Source of the DNA: Ariolimax columbianus
Taxonomy: Eukaryota; Mollusca; Gastropoda; Stylommatophora; Arionidae
NCBI GenBank assembly: GCA_036924085.1
Contig: JAVGWX010000011.1
Span: 28,882,817-28,946,816, forward strand
Length of the DNA stretch: 64,000 bases
Reading direction: 5' to 3'
Positions 24,301 through 36,783 of the stretch are shown here, piece by piece. Every line of letters starts with the position of its first letter. Positions within the stretch are counted from its first letter, which is position 1. The position numbers were made by a program, and so were the translations under genes. The notes under the pieces were generated by a model. That model was not told the DNA's origin, did not search any database, and saw only the letters and a program-made list of their open reading frames with translations.

Positions 24301-27300
24301 TCCTCTTCTTGCTTCTGCTTTATCATTTTAGACGTATCATTGATTCTTATCTGCATTCCCTTTCTAACCGATTGTTCCATAGTTTAAATCTTTCATCATG
24401 TCCAAGTCTGTAGTTCACAATGCAAGGTCTTATTGGCCCACATGTTTGCTGTTGTGTTTTTCAAAACATCTGTCTATCATATTTCAGTGCTCAGTGTTTA
24501 ATCAGCCTCATCTTTCTTTCCATTTATACCATTCAGCTTCGTGGGGAGCTTAAGTCGTCTGTCCTGCTGCAAGTGCATTGCATTGGTCATTGTGTGTCCG
24601 TTCCATTGCTCAATCACTCTATTGTCATACTTAACTTAACTTCATTATACTGGTTTAGAAGACTCCACAGTCTGTATACAGCCAGTTTATTCCACTCCAC
24701 AGATACTAAAAGTAACTGTGCTATCTGTCTACATTACTCACGGCCGCCCTCTTGCCCTGTAGCCAAATCTAGCAGCGTTGTAAGCCATCAGTGGAAGTTG
24801 ATGAGAGTACATTCTCATGAGATGACCGAACCAGCGCATCATGTGCCTGAAAATGTTTTCTACACAAGACCTAGTGTCGACCATACTTTGAATGTCTTGG
24901 TTTCATACTCTGTATTTTCTGATAACACTGGTGACCTTTCTCAAACACTTCATTTAACATGTTGAAATTCTGCTCTCTTGACAGAGGCCATGTTTGGCAC
25001 TGGTAGTACAGAATCTGCATAAATATATCATTTATCAGCTGTTGTTTTGTTGCCAAACTAATGTTCGGGTCCCTAAGTATTGGCGACAGCTGATAAGTCA
25101 AAGCAGATGCTTTCTGACGCTTAGTCTTGATTTCACTGTCGAGCCTACCATCTGTTGAAATAATACTGCCCAAATACTTGAACTCGTGGGCCTGTTGAAG
25201 AGAAGTATGTTGACTGGCCCAGGTGCTCTGCTGATCATCATATTTCTGATTTTGTCTCATTAATTCACAAAGTGTATTTAGCACAGATTGTCACGAGCGT
25301 GTACATGTGATTTTGCAGTTTATTTTCATCATTGTACGTCAGAAACTGTTCAGCTGCGAAGAGCAATTCATTATTGAGTTTGATTCTAGGACTGATGTCT
25401 TAGTTTGGCTGGTCTCTGATGTGATTTTGTCCATGTAGATGTTAAACTTCTTCGTCGTTTATCCTCAGATCAAGGTCTCAGTTTCTATTACAAAGGACAC
25501 CGTTGTTTGTAAGGCTGTTTCGTCTCCATACAGCTTTTGTCTCATATCTGTCTCGCGAAGCCAGTATTGTTTTCTCTTTTCCTGCGTGTTCCACAGTCAT
25601 GGTATGCTCCCCACATGAACACTTGTCATCTGTCCCAATCCTCATTTTGTTGCAAAGATGACCCTTGAGTCTGTTATTCCCAGTTCTCAGACTTGCTCTT
25701 CTCAAGTTAAATTAAAGTAGCTGTCTTCTTTTCGGAAGTCGGGGGTGTTGATCAGCCCATTATACCCTGAAGTTGGCTTTAATTAGGGTCTTGGCTTCAT
25801 TATATGTGATACTCAGGTCTGTTTGTGGGGATGCTCCTCCACACTTTGCTAGTTTGTCTTCATTGCCTTCAATATTGCAGTGGGAGGGGATCCATTATAT
25901 GACCAACCTCGGGTTTTCTGCTGAGAGCTGTGTCAGGGAGAACATTACTCGAGATCTTCATCTTTGTGTTGTTTTAGCGCTGCTAAACATGAACACTTGT
26001 CATCTGTCCCAATCCTCATTTTGTTGCAAAGATGACCCTTGAGTCTGTTATTCCCAGTTCTCAGACTTGCTCTTCTCAAGTTAAATTAAAGTAGCTGTCT
26101 TCTTTTCGGAAGTCGGGGTGTTGATCAGCCCATTATACCCTGAAGTTGGCTTTAATTAGGGTCTTGGCTTCATTATATGTGATACTCAGGTCTGTTTGTG
26201 GGGATGCTCCTCCACACTTTGCTAGTTTGTCTTCATTGCCTTCAATATTGCAGTGGGAGGGGATCCATTATATGACCAACCTCAGGTTTTCTGCTGAGAG
26301 CTGTGTCAGGGAGAACATTACTCGAGATCTTCATCTTTGTGTTGTTTTAGCGCTGCTAATACTGATGCGGCATCAGTCAGGAATACTATGTTTTTTATGG
26401 CGGATATCTTTATCATGGATTACAAGCTCTACTGCGGCCTTCAGTGCCTCTGCTTCTGCATGGAAGTTATTGGTGTATGTCCCCGCTGTTAATACTTAAG
26501 TTTTTTCTTCTCCATTCCTTAGTCTGTAATAAACCCCTCCGCCTCCATTGGATGTGGCTTTGTTAGATGAGCCATCTGTATATATGTGATGTATATACAG
26601 CAGAGGGAAAGCACACATCCCTGCCTCACACCTGTAGTGATTTCATAAGCATTTGTGACACCTTCATTCATTCTTATGACACATGTACTCATGTATCAAG
26701 TACTTTTACATTATCAAGTAGCTGGCTTTGTACATCATAATCTGCCAATATCATCCACAGTTTAATCCTGTGTACACTATCAAACATTGTCAAAACTTAT
26801 CAACATTCACTGGAATATACTTCTTTTTGCAGCAACATTGACGACATAGTCCTGTCGTACCTTGTTGGTGTGGTGGAGCTAGTCAGTCAGGGTGACGATG
26901 GCTTGGACATTGTGGAACTGATGGAAATGATGAATGCATACTTGCCAGGGTTTGACCAGATTCAAAGGTATGAGCGACTGAATAGAGGATATGTTGTTGA
27001 TGTTAAAGCCACTTGTACTTGAGTTATGTACTCTTTGCGGCTTTATTTGGTGGCAGGTTGCGGTGTCTCTCCTCACAAACTCTGAGGCGTACTTAAGGAG
27101 GTGGACAGTGATCCTCCTGGCTGTAGTGCAATGCAAGGCTCCTCGGTAAGCTCACCACTATAGGAATGACAGTGCCAATTCCCACCTCATTAGCCAGACT
27201 GCCACGAAACAACCTGTTCCAATGGAGATCTGCTTGGAAGTGAGGTGTGGTCTTGATCAGTATATTTCATCTGACCCTGATTAACAGGGTTTGACAAATT

Positions 27301-30300
27301 TTAGGGTGGCTTACCAGTCAGTCAAAAATTTCTCCAGTCAGCATGGTCGGACTACAGCCATGCAATTTATGTTAACAAATTTAAACTAGGCTCTAAATTA
27401 CCTTTATTTCTACATAACAATACGAACCAAACCAAAATATTTTGTATTACTAACACAGTATTATAGTCTATTTCTTCTAAAGAAAAAATGCACTGCTGTC
27501 AGAAGCATGGTGTATGTGTCCATGAACATTCTTGGTAGTTTTAGCACTGTAGTACCATTGATTGATGGCTTTAGTTAGTGTAAATTGTGGCAGTGTGGGT
27601 CCATTTAGATTCATCATCATAAACTAGATATGTACAATCTCTTCGAACCGTAATATCATTAATAATCATGCCAGTCATTATGTAGTAACGATTAAAAACG
27701 CAATTAACGATTCAAAATGGATTTTTTTTTTACTTGTCAAGCAGAACTGTTTATTCGTCGCGGACGAGTGCTTTTTCAAGTCTGAGTAGTATTTTTTTTG
27801 TTTCCTGACCGGAGATTAGTCTCCTCTCCCAGAATAGAAGAAATAGTATCCAATCTTTTATATTTCGAGAAATATTTTTGTTCAAGAAGTTAAAGCACCT
27901 ATTGTTTGTATTATCAGTATAGTTTTTGATTTGCAGGAACTTTCAAAGCATGATGAAACTGTGCACATACAAATATTAAAATCATTTTATCAACACTTCT
28001 TCTTCATCGTTTGTTCTCAATCTCCCGCTACCAAGCCTTGAAAAGGACTTTGCAAGTAGCAGGATGTTGTCCAGAGAATGGAGTGCGTTGTCGTAGTTTA
28101 CTGCTTGACTGCGATATTTGCACCTTTTGATCAGACTTCAGTAGGCATATTTTAGTACTAGGTTAGCCTTCCCTCTTCAATCCCTTCTCCTTAGCCAGTC
28201 TGCTCTGTTGCAGCTTGCTATCCAGGATCACCATGTGTAGGTGTAGAAGGGTCTCACTGATGCTAGCAGTTAGCTATGGGTCGCTAACCACTACACTTGA
28301 ACATGGACAATAAAATAGAGAGAGGAGAAATACTTAGAGGCTTTTCAGATGTGGTGATACTGGAAGATAGTAAAGTTAGCTGGACAGATATAAAATCAAA
28401 TGACCATGTGTTGGCATAAGTAGGAGAGGAAAGATAGCTGATACAAAAACTGACTGGCCTGTTTGGCTACAACCACATCATGAGGGCCCAGTGAAGAAAG
28501 TCTTGGAAGAAATACCTTTGTGACACAAACAGGCAAAGATGTGGTGGTAAAGACTATAACGGAGCTTAAGGTGGACGCACATGAAAGGCAGAGATGGGAA
28601 AACAGAATCCTGAGCTTGCAAACCAGTCCCAGGATTAAATGACTTGCTGATGATCAAATGGGAGCCCATGCAAACAACATTTTAAATTAGTATTAGGGCT
28701 AGCGTTCCAGAGCTGCCAAGACCTTCTATACCTCCACATGGTGATCCTGGATAACAGGCTGCAGGAGAACAGACTGACTAAGGAGAAGGGATTGAAGAGG
28801 GAAGGCTAACCCGGTACTAAAAAAATGCGCGCTGAAGTTGGATGTGTTGGACTGCAAGGTGCAAATATCGCAGTCAAGATGTAAACCACGACAACACATT
28901 CCGATCTCTAGCCTACATTCTGCTACTTAAAGCCCTATCAGGGCTTGGTAGCAGAAGATTGAGAATGAATGAAGCCAAGCCAAATTAAGATGTTGTTAAG
29001 ATGAGTTAACTCATGATGCTGTTTCTTTGATAGTGGGTTACAGTGGCTCTTCTTACATCTTGAGGTGTACTTGAGAAGGTGGACACTGTTGCTCATGACT
29101 GTAGTACAATGCAAGGCTTCGAAGGAAGCTCCCACTATGGAGGGTTACAGTGTTGGTCCCCACTTCGTTGCCAGAAACACAGCCTGATTCCAGGAACATG
29201 AGCGAGGATGTGAAGCTTGATCAGCATGTTTCATCTAGCCCTGATTACTTACCACTCCCTAAATTAAGATAAGATGGCATGGGCATGTTGATGCTTGGTT
29301 AATTTATGTCATGTGTCATTGTGTAAAACAGATCCGAAGTCATTGATTGGATGTTTGGACTAGCCAATAACCTGATCAGTTCCAGTAAAGTCTGTCAAGG
29401 TGAGTATGTGACATCATCATCATCATGTAGCATGTCCTTTATAGAACGTCGCTCCCATCTGTCTGGAAATAGAAAAGAGTAGGCTTAACTGTCATTGCCC
29501 GGACAAACTTCAAGTTAAAAATCTACCTAAGATATTTGTACCTTTTCCCTGGTGGTTTGCTGAGAGCAGCTATAGAGGGTGTCTAACTGGTGGTGTCTAA
29601 CTGGATGCTGGTATACTTAGCTCTAATGTTTGAGTCTATTAAGATGGACTTGCACATCAGTAAAAAAGAAACTGGCTGTATACAGACTCTAGAGTCTTCT
29701 AAACCAGTAAAAAGATGTTAAATGCAATCACTGTAAAACTGCTCTGTTATGAGAAGAAAGAAATACAAATGACATTAGAAAAATGTTTAAATGAATTACT
29801 ACATATTGAAATAATTATAACCTTTGATTCATTTACCTTTTTCCCTCCTCAATTCTATTTTAGAACCTGACTGGGATGGTGTTGTGCCCTCGCTTGAAAC
29901 AAACAAGAGGGAGAGACTACTTGAAGTCGGCGACAAACAGGACCTGGAAGTTAAAGACACAAAATTTCCAACTTATGATTACTTAGATTTGTCAGCAGGT
30001 AACAACACCAGTTCACCAGGTGCGAATTGTCTCATTCATATTGAGAACAAATACTCAGGTGCTAAAGGAGGTAAGATATGTTTACAAGAGAATACATGAT
30101 TTTCTAGTTTGTGGTTTTTGTATTTTTAACCTTCTGCTTTCCAGATGACAAAATTACGTCTATTTTCAGTATCTGCATAATTTTTCAGTACGCCATGCCC
30201 CGACGTGGTTGTTGATTTTGAGAACCGCTAATTTAACTTTTTTTTTTTAAATGTCTAGAGACATATATTAATAAAGAACTTGTTGGTGTTATTGTTGCTA

Positions 30301-33300
30301 TTGCATGTTAGTTTCTGAGATATAAGAAGATGAAGGTGATAGTGGTGAAAAATAGCACAAATATATAGACTCATCCAGTAGCGACCTTGGTTAGAAAAGC
30401 AAAAAAAAATTTGCAGAAAATGTAATGTTTACTGTAATGGCTATGTCTGTCACTTCGACTATAAATGTAATTATTGTATCTACATAAACAAACTAAATAG
30501 ATCTACCTTAGAAAAATTAGTTGCAGAAATTTGATTCCTCCATTCTCAATGCGTGAATCTTCAAATTTAATAGAAAAACATCCTTTCCAAAATCTAAAAC
30601 AAAGGAAAAAATCGCCATTGTTTTCGTCTAACCGTAGATCACGGAAGTTGGAATTCTAAAATCCAAAGAGCAGTATGTTCAGCCGTTTCTTTGACATTAA
30701 CCCGGTAGTTTATATACGATACAGCGATGGCCCTAGAGCTGGTGGCGTGCAATGCCAGTGGAGCAGAGCCAAATCGTCATAATCTCACGCCATAGGAACG
30801 GAAAAGGTTAAATAATCCTTTCTTGCACTGGTTTTTTCACAGTTTTCTTAACTCTTTTCAGTCTGGGCTAATTTTGCTTATATCCTCAGTCCAGTCCAAA
30901 ATGCTGGAATTCCGTGCGTCAAACTTTTATTTAAAATAAAATTAATTGTTATTGAACAAATTTAGCTAAATTTATGAAGTACGTATAGCCTAGACGACAG
31001 TGAGATGGTTTGCTAGACTGGGATTACAGTGTGTCTGGGTTCGAGTTCAAAGACGACATATCTGGGCTGTGGTTTGTGTCTGGTACAACCGCTTCTCCAG
31101 TTGACCCATCTGTAAATAGGTACCTGAAGTATGAGTTGGGGTAGGTAAAAAAAACAGCAAGATAGGGAACTGACAGTCCCACCACACATTGGTTGTGGCT
31201 TAGTAGATCTTCTTCTTCTTCGTACACAGTCAGACAGTAACCATTATTTTCTCGAAAAAAGCGGCGGTCATCCTGAGACTCTCGCCACTACCATAGAGCT
31301 TGTCTTGCAGTTCCACTGGCAATGGCCACATCTGCTCTCTCTGATCCTCGTATGTCGGGCAGTTCTGCAGCAGATGTTCAGTGGTCATTTTACCAGTACC
31401 GCACGGGCATTCGTCGGTACACCCTATCTTCAATTTGTTGAATAGGTGGTACCTCAGTCTGTTGTGGCCAGTGCGAAGTCTGAAGACAACGACCTGCTCT
31501 CTTCGGTTCAACTGGTAATAGGCATCGTTTTTGGTGTAACCAGTATGTTCGGTTTCCCATTTGGTCATGTATCTGGCTTTGATAAGCCGTTTTGACTCTT
31601 CGTACGTCATATTGGTATCTGTTTGTGGTAGCCTTGCACCTTCTTTTGCCAGTCTGTCTGCCTCCTCGTTGCCTTGGATGTTGCAGTGTGACGGAACCCA
31701 CTGTACCACTACCCTTTTTGGTGCGGACTGCTGGCACAGTTTGCAGAGTGCTGCTCTTAAGTCATTAAGCTCAGTGTTTTTCTGGCTTTTTAGCGCTGTG
31801 ACTACTTCGAGGGCATCTGTCAGCAGGACTATATGGCTCTCATTTTCACTGTGTGTTACCATTTCTTCCACTGCCGCCCTCAGTGCCTCTGCCTCCGCTC
31901 TGAAATTGCTTGTGTACTTACCAGTAGCGAATGACAGTGTTATTTTTCTGCCATTTGGTAGGTTCAGGAATGCTCCTGCCCCTCCGTTCTGTGTAGTGTT
32001 TGTTACAGAACCGTCGGTGTATGCATGGGTCCAGTCCATGCTTGGGTAGCTTTTCGTTATGAAGCTTAGGGTAGTGTCTCTCCTTTCTTTTTCACTCTGG
32101 CAGTTTTTGTTTGCAATACCTGGTATATTTTCTACCACCTCTGGAAATATATCCTGCCGCCAAGTAGGTTTTCGTACAGTAGTGATGGGTTTTGGTGTTG
32201 TTAGTGCGTTTATGGGATCTTCGTGCATCTTTGCTTTGGCTATTTCTGCAAAGTTTCTCCGCTTTAGTTTCCCATTTCCCAAATTGTTTAGTCTCTGGTA
32301 CATTGGATGGTCCGTCAGTCTTCTGAGTTTCTCTGACTGCAGCTGGGCTCTGCAGTCTCTTCTATCGGTCATGGATTGCAATTTTGTAATCTTTTCGAGT
32401 TCTACGATTGGCGTTGACTTCATGCCACCTGTTATAATTCTCATGGCTTGGTTTTGAAGTTTGTTAACTTTATCGAAGTTCGCCTTCGCTGCGGTTGTCC
32501 ATGCCGCGATGCCATACTCGAGAACTGGTCTCACTCTTCCAGTGTACAGTTTCTTTAGTATGCCTTCGTCTGCTCCCCAGCTTGTGCCAGCAAGTTTCCT
32601 CATGATCGCCATTCTTTCTCTGGCTTTCATTCGGTTTCTCTCAATCTGACTTTTCCATGTCATGCGCCGATCAAATGTGACTCCCAGATAGGTTGGGTTG
32701 TCGTTTGGCTGCAGGATTTTGCCATTCAGACTTAATTTGGTACTTTGGGGTTTTAGTGAGAGCGAGAATATTGTGCACGTGGTTTTCTCCTCGTTTATTT
32801 TGACCAGCCATGAGTTTGCCCACTCTTCCAACGATGTTAAGGCCGTCTGCATCCGATTTCTTGCTATGGTGAGATTCTTTTCAGAGGTCCACATAGCCAG
32901 ATCGTCTGCAAACATTGAGCTATGGACTCTTCTTGGTATATTCTCTGTAATATCGTTTATATATACCAGGAAGAGTGTGGGTGACAATACTCCCCCTTGG
33001 GGTACTCCCTGCTCGAGTGTCACCTTTTTGCTCATCTGCCCTTGTATTTGGACTCTGGCCGTTCTTTGTTTGAGGTAGTGGTTGATCCACTTGTACATCT
33101 TCCCACAGACATCACTTCTTCTTAGCTTGACTCTAAGTCCATCCTTCCAGACTTTGTCAAATGCCTTTTCCAGATCCACCCAAACAGCTACTGTGTGTTT
33201 CTGTGCCTGGTAGGCATCTTCTATCTCCTGGGCTATGAGGATGACCTGGTCCTCAGTGGATCTGTGCTGTCTAAAGCCGGCTTGCTGTGGAATTAGTATT

Positions 33301-36300
33301 CGTTTTTCTTCCAGATGCCACATCAGTCTGGTGTTTATCATCCGTTCCATCAGCTTGCCAACACAGCTCAGTAGGCTTATGGGCCTGTATCCATTTGGAT
33401 CTGTTTTGTCCTTCCCTGTTTTTGGTACTGGTACCAGTATTGCATCTTTCCATGCCTGGGGTACAATACCCCTTTTCCAGCTTTGGTTCAGGACTGATAG
33501 TAGTTTCTTCTTCGCTGTTTGGCCCAGCCCCATCAGCATTTCGTTTGTTATCCCGTCTTTTCCGGGAGATTTCCTTTTCTTTAGTGTACTCATAGCCTCT
33601 TCCATTTCGCGCATTGTTAGTTTGGCCATCATGTGCTCTTCAGGAGCCGTATTTACGTTTTCGTGTCCCTTTAGCTCTTCGCTAATGTCTGTATGCTTAT
33701 CTGCAGGGACCTCGATGTGGTTTGCTCTGGCATAGTGATCGACAAAGGCGTTTGCGGCTTTCTTACCTGTGATCAAGTTCTCGTCCTGCTTGATAGTAAT
33801 TTGTTTATTTGACGGGGTTTCGTCGTTCATGGCTCTGACTAGCTTCCATAGCTTGTTCCCGTCTTTGTCCAGGTTCAGACTTTCCGTTTTATTTTTCCAA
33901 CTTTCTCTTGCTGTTTGCTTGAGAGTGTGTTTGTACTTCGCCGCGGCGGCTTTGAGGGCGATGTTTGCCTCCATGGATTTTTCTCGTTCTGCCATGTTCC
34001 TAGCATTTGTTACTGCATCTTCCACTTTCTGTAACTCATCATTCCAGTAGGGCTTATAGTTTTTCCTAGCTCCTCTTGGGATGGTTTCAGTGGCGGCTTG
34101 CATTATTGCCTTGCTTAGGCTCTCCACCATGGGCTTCATTTTGGTGTTTCGTGTGTTGATGGTTTCACACAGCCCATCTGTCAGGATTGCAAATCTGTCC
34201 CAGTCGGCTCGTTTGTAATTCCAACGTGGGAGCGGTTTTGTTTCCTGTGGGCTTACTTCCATGTCAATGGTTAGCCTGATCGGCCTGTGGTCGCTACCTG
34301 CCAGTTGGTTCAGCACCTGGCGGTCTATTTTATAGTGTATGTCCTGTGTGGAGAAGGCCAAATCTGGAGTCGAGGTGGTATGCCATGTTCTTGAATAGAA
34401 GCTAGGGCTATCCTCCGGCCTATTGATTAGGGAGAGATTTGCATCTATCTCCCAATCTTCCACTTCGTCACCTCTACTGTCTGTGTCAGAGTATCCCCAT
34501 CTCTCCGAGTGGCTGTTGAAATCTCCAACTACTATGCAGTTGGAGTCTCTGACCTCCATACTCGAGAGCGATAGGTCTCTGTTTGGTGGTCCGTACAGAT
34601 TGAAAATGCGGAGTTTCGTCTCTTGAGCCATTATGTCAACTCCTACAATTTCTGCTTGTCCGGTGTGATTGACAGGTACCGCGCTACTCGGTATGCTGTT
34701 TCTGGTCAGTATCAGGACCCCTCCTTTGTGGCCTTCTCTATCTAGACGGAAGGTCTGGTATCCTCTGATTGAGAATTTATGGTTATTGTTGAGGTGCGTT
34801 TCCTGGATACATGCCACGTCAATCTTACCTTCATGCAGGTGGTGTGTTAGGGAAAGTTTTTTGTTAATGACTCCCTCCGCATTCCACTGTAGTATTTTGA
34901 GGGTCTTGAGGTTTTGGCCAATAGACGTTACCCCATAGCCATGTGCCTTGACTCCACGACACATGGGTGGGTGACCACCAGTAGTCAAGGGTGGGCCCCT
35001 TCGAGGCGTGAGGCCCGGCGCTATCGCTGCCTGGCGGGTCTCCTCAGGATGAGCGCCATACGTTTTTCGAATAGGTTGTGCTGCCATCATACTGTGATTT
35101 ACGTTGCACTGTTTTGTTAGGCTTGCGGCCCCGTGCATCCGATTTCAACAGGCGTTTCTGTAGGGATGCCCTCCTTAGCCTTTGGCTGTCCCCAGCCTAT
35201 CTGCAAGGCAGCAGTTGTTTACGATCAGAGTTTTCTCTCCTATGGAAGTTGTCTTACCAGACTTTCGAGTCTTCACTACTCGTGTCTATAGGGTGCAATG
35301 ATGATGTGATATATGAGATGGACTGGTTTACCCGGAAGAGAGGCAGTCCAGTGTGTCTGTATCCCAGGATCGTCACGTCCTGCCAGAAACGTAGCATTTG
35401 CATGTGAGTGGGGTATCTCTTTTTCCCTTTATTTTCTTGGCTTCTATGCAGGGATGGTACGCCTAGCATTCCCCGCCACCTGGGGTGTTGACACAGTGGG
35501 GCAGGTGTGCAATGTCCGCTGGTCTGCATCTCTTCTGCGTCCAGCATGATAGTTATGGCTGATAACGTACAGGGGTAGATATCGTAGCCGGAGTGCATTT
35601 CGCCAGAGGACAAGCCTGGTAATGTCACAGAGATGTTGATCGCCTGGTGTGCGGACAACTCTCATGGTCAGTGGTTGAGTCTTGACAGTTCACAGTGAGG
35701 TGGCTGCTCTACTGTTTTTGACACCCCGACCAGGTTCTAAGTCTTTGGTTGGTGTTTTTTCGCACCCCATCGCCGTATAGGGTGAGTATCAAGCAGTTGT
35801 CCGCCCGCTTTGATTGGCGGGCGGCAAGTACCTCTTACTGTGGCTCTACCTGATAGGGCTGGGGCGCAAGCCCCAGGTCCCGAGCATGTAGGAGCCTCCC
35901 ATTGCAGTGGTGCTGAGATTTTGGGCGGGATTGCGGCTTACAAGGGTTCGGCCGTAATCCCCCACATGGTAGCCTCGCGCCCTTGGCTTATCAGCCTGGT
36001 ACGTGAACCAAAGTGTCTGCGGCTCCTCTCGATTTGAGCTGGTTTTCCGTAGCAACGCCCTGTCATTTGTAGGGTAAAACTGACCTGTCTTCAGATGATC
36101 TATTTCCAGCACCCGTTCACTATTTGGTCAGACGAATTTATTGAGGGCTTTTGTTTGTCAATGACCAGGTATTTGAAATCTGCGGTTTCTGCGGAGTTAA
36201 ACACGATTTCCGTAGCGTTCTTTCATTTGGGTGTTTGAGAGCTGACTTGTCATCCGTGAGTCTAATACCAGCGTACGTTCATTATTAGACCCAAACGGCA

Positions 36301-36734
36301 GTGCTCTCGATTTGTCAGTTGTTCTACAGTATTGGCGTGTTCAGTCAAATTAAGCCGCAGGTTCCACACCTGGTGGTGCCCTTCCGTCAATTCCCTTAGC
36401 GAGACAATCCAATTTCTTAGGGGGTAGTCCCAGATTTTCGAGGGTCTAATTCCAGCACATGTTCTCTATTAGACCCCACGAAGGTGTACTTTTAGTAGTC
36501 ATTCTGCAGTATTGGCGTGTTTAATTAACTTAGGTCTCAGGCTCCACTCCTGATAGTGCTCTTCCGTCAATTCCTTTATCAAACACTGGATGCAGACAAA
36601 ACCTGGCCACAGGGGGCATAACCCCAGAATTCTGGGGGTCTAAGTCCAGCACCAGTTCAATATTAGACCCCAGAAGAGTGGTCTCGGCATGTCAATCATT
36701 TCAGTGTTGGCCGTGTTGAGTCAAATTAAGCCGC

Positions 36735-36783
<49 letters not shown>

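Noticed and set aside
22722..24380. 552-codon frame as a host gene
   Set aside because: Clear CR1 endonuclease and RT blocks, continuing in other frames to a CR1 tail.
31561..34626. Several + strand frames of 60-166 codons antisense to the LINE-B ORF
   Set aside because: Shadows of a 1,302-codon frame with strong domain evidence on the other strand.
35254..35658. A possible LINE-B ORF1 (134 codons), with a similar frame at 4,292-4,720
   Set aside because: The shared part [11 protein letters not shown] is short, and a 1-bp indel between the two copies changes the frame just upstream. There is no zinc finger or coiled coil to support an ORF1 protein.
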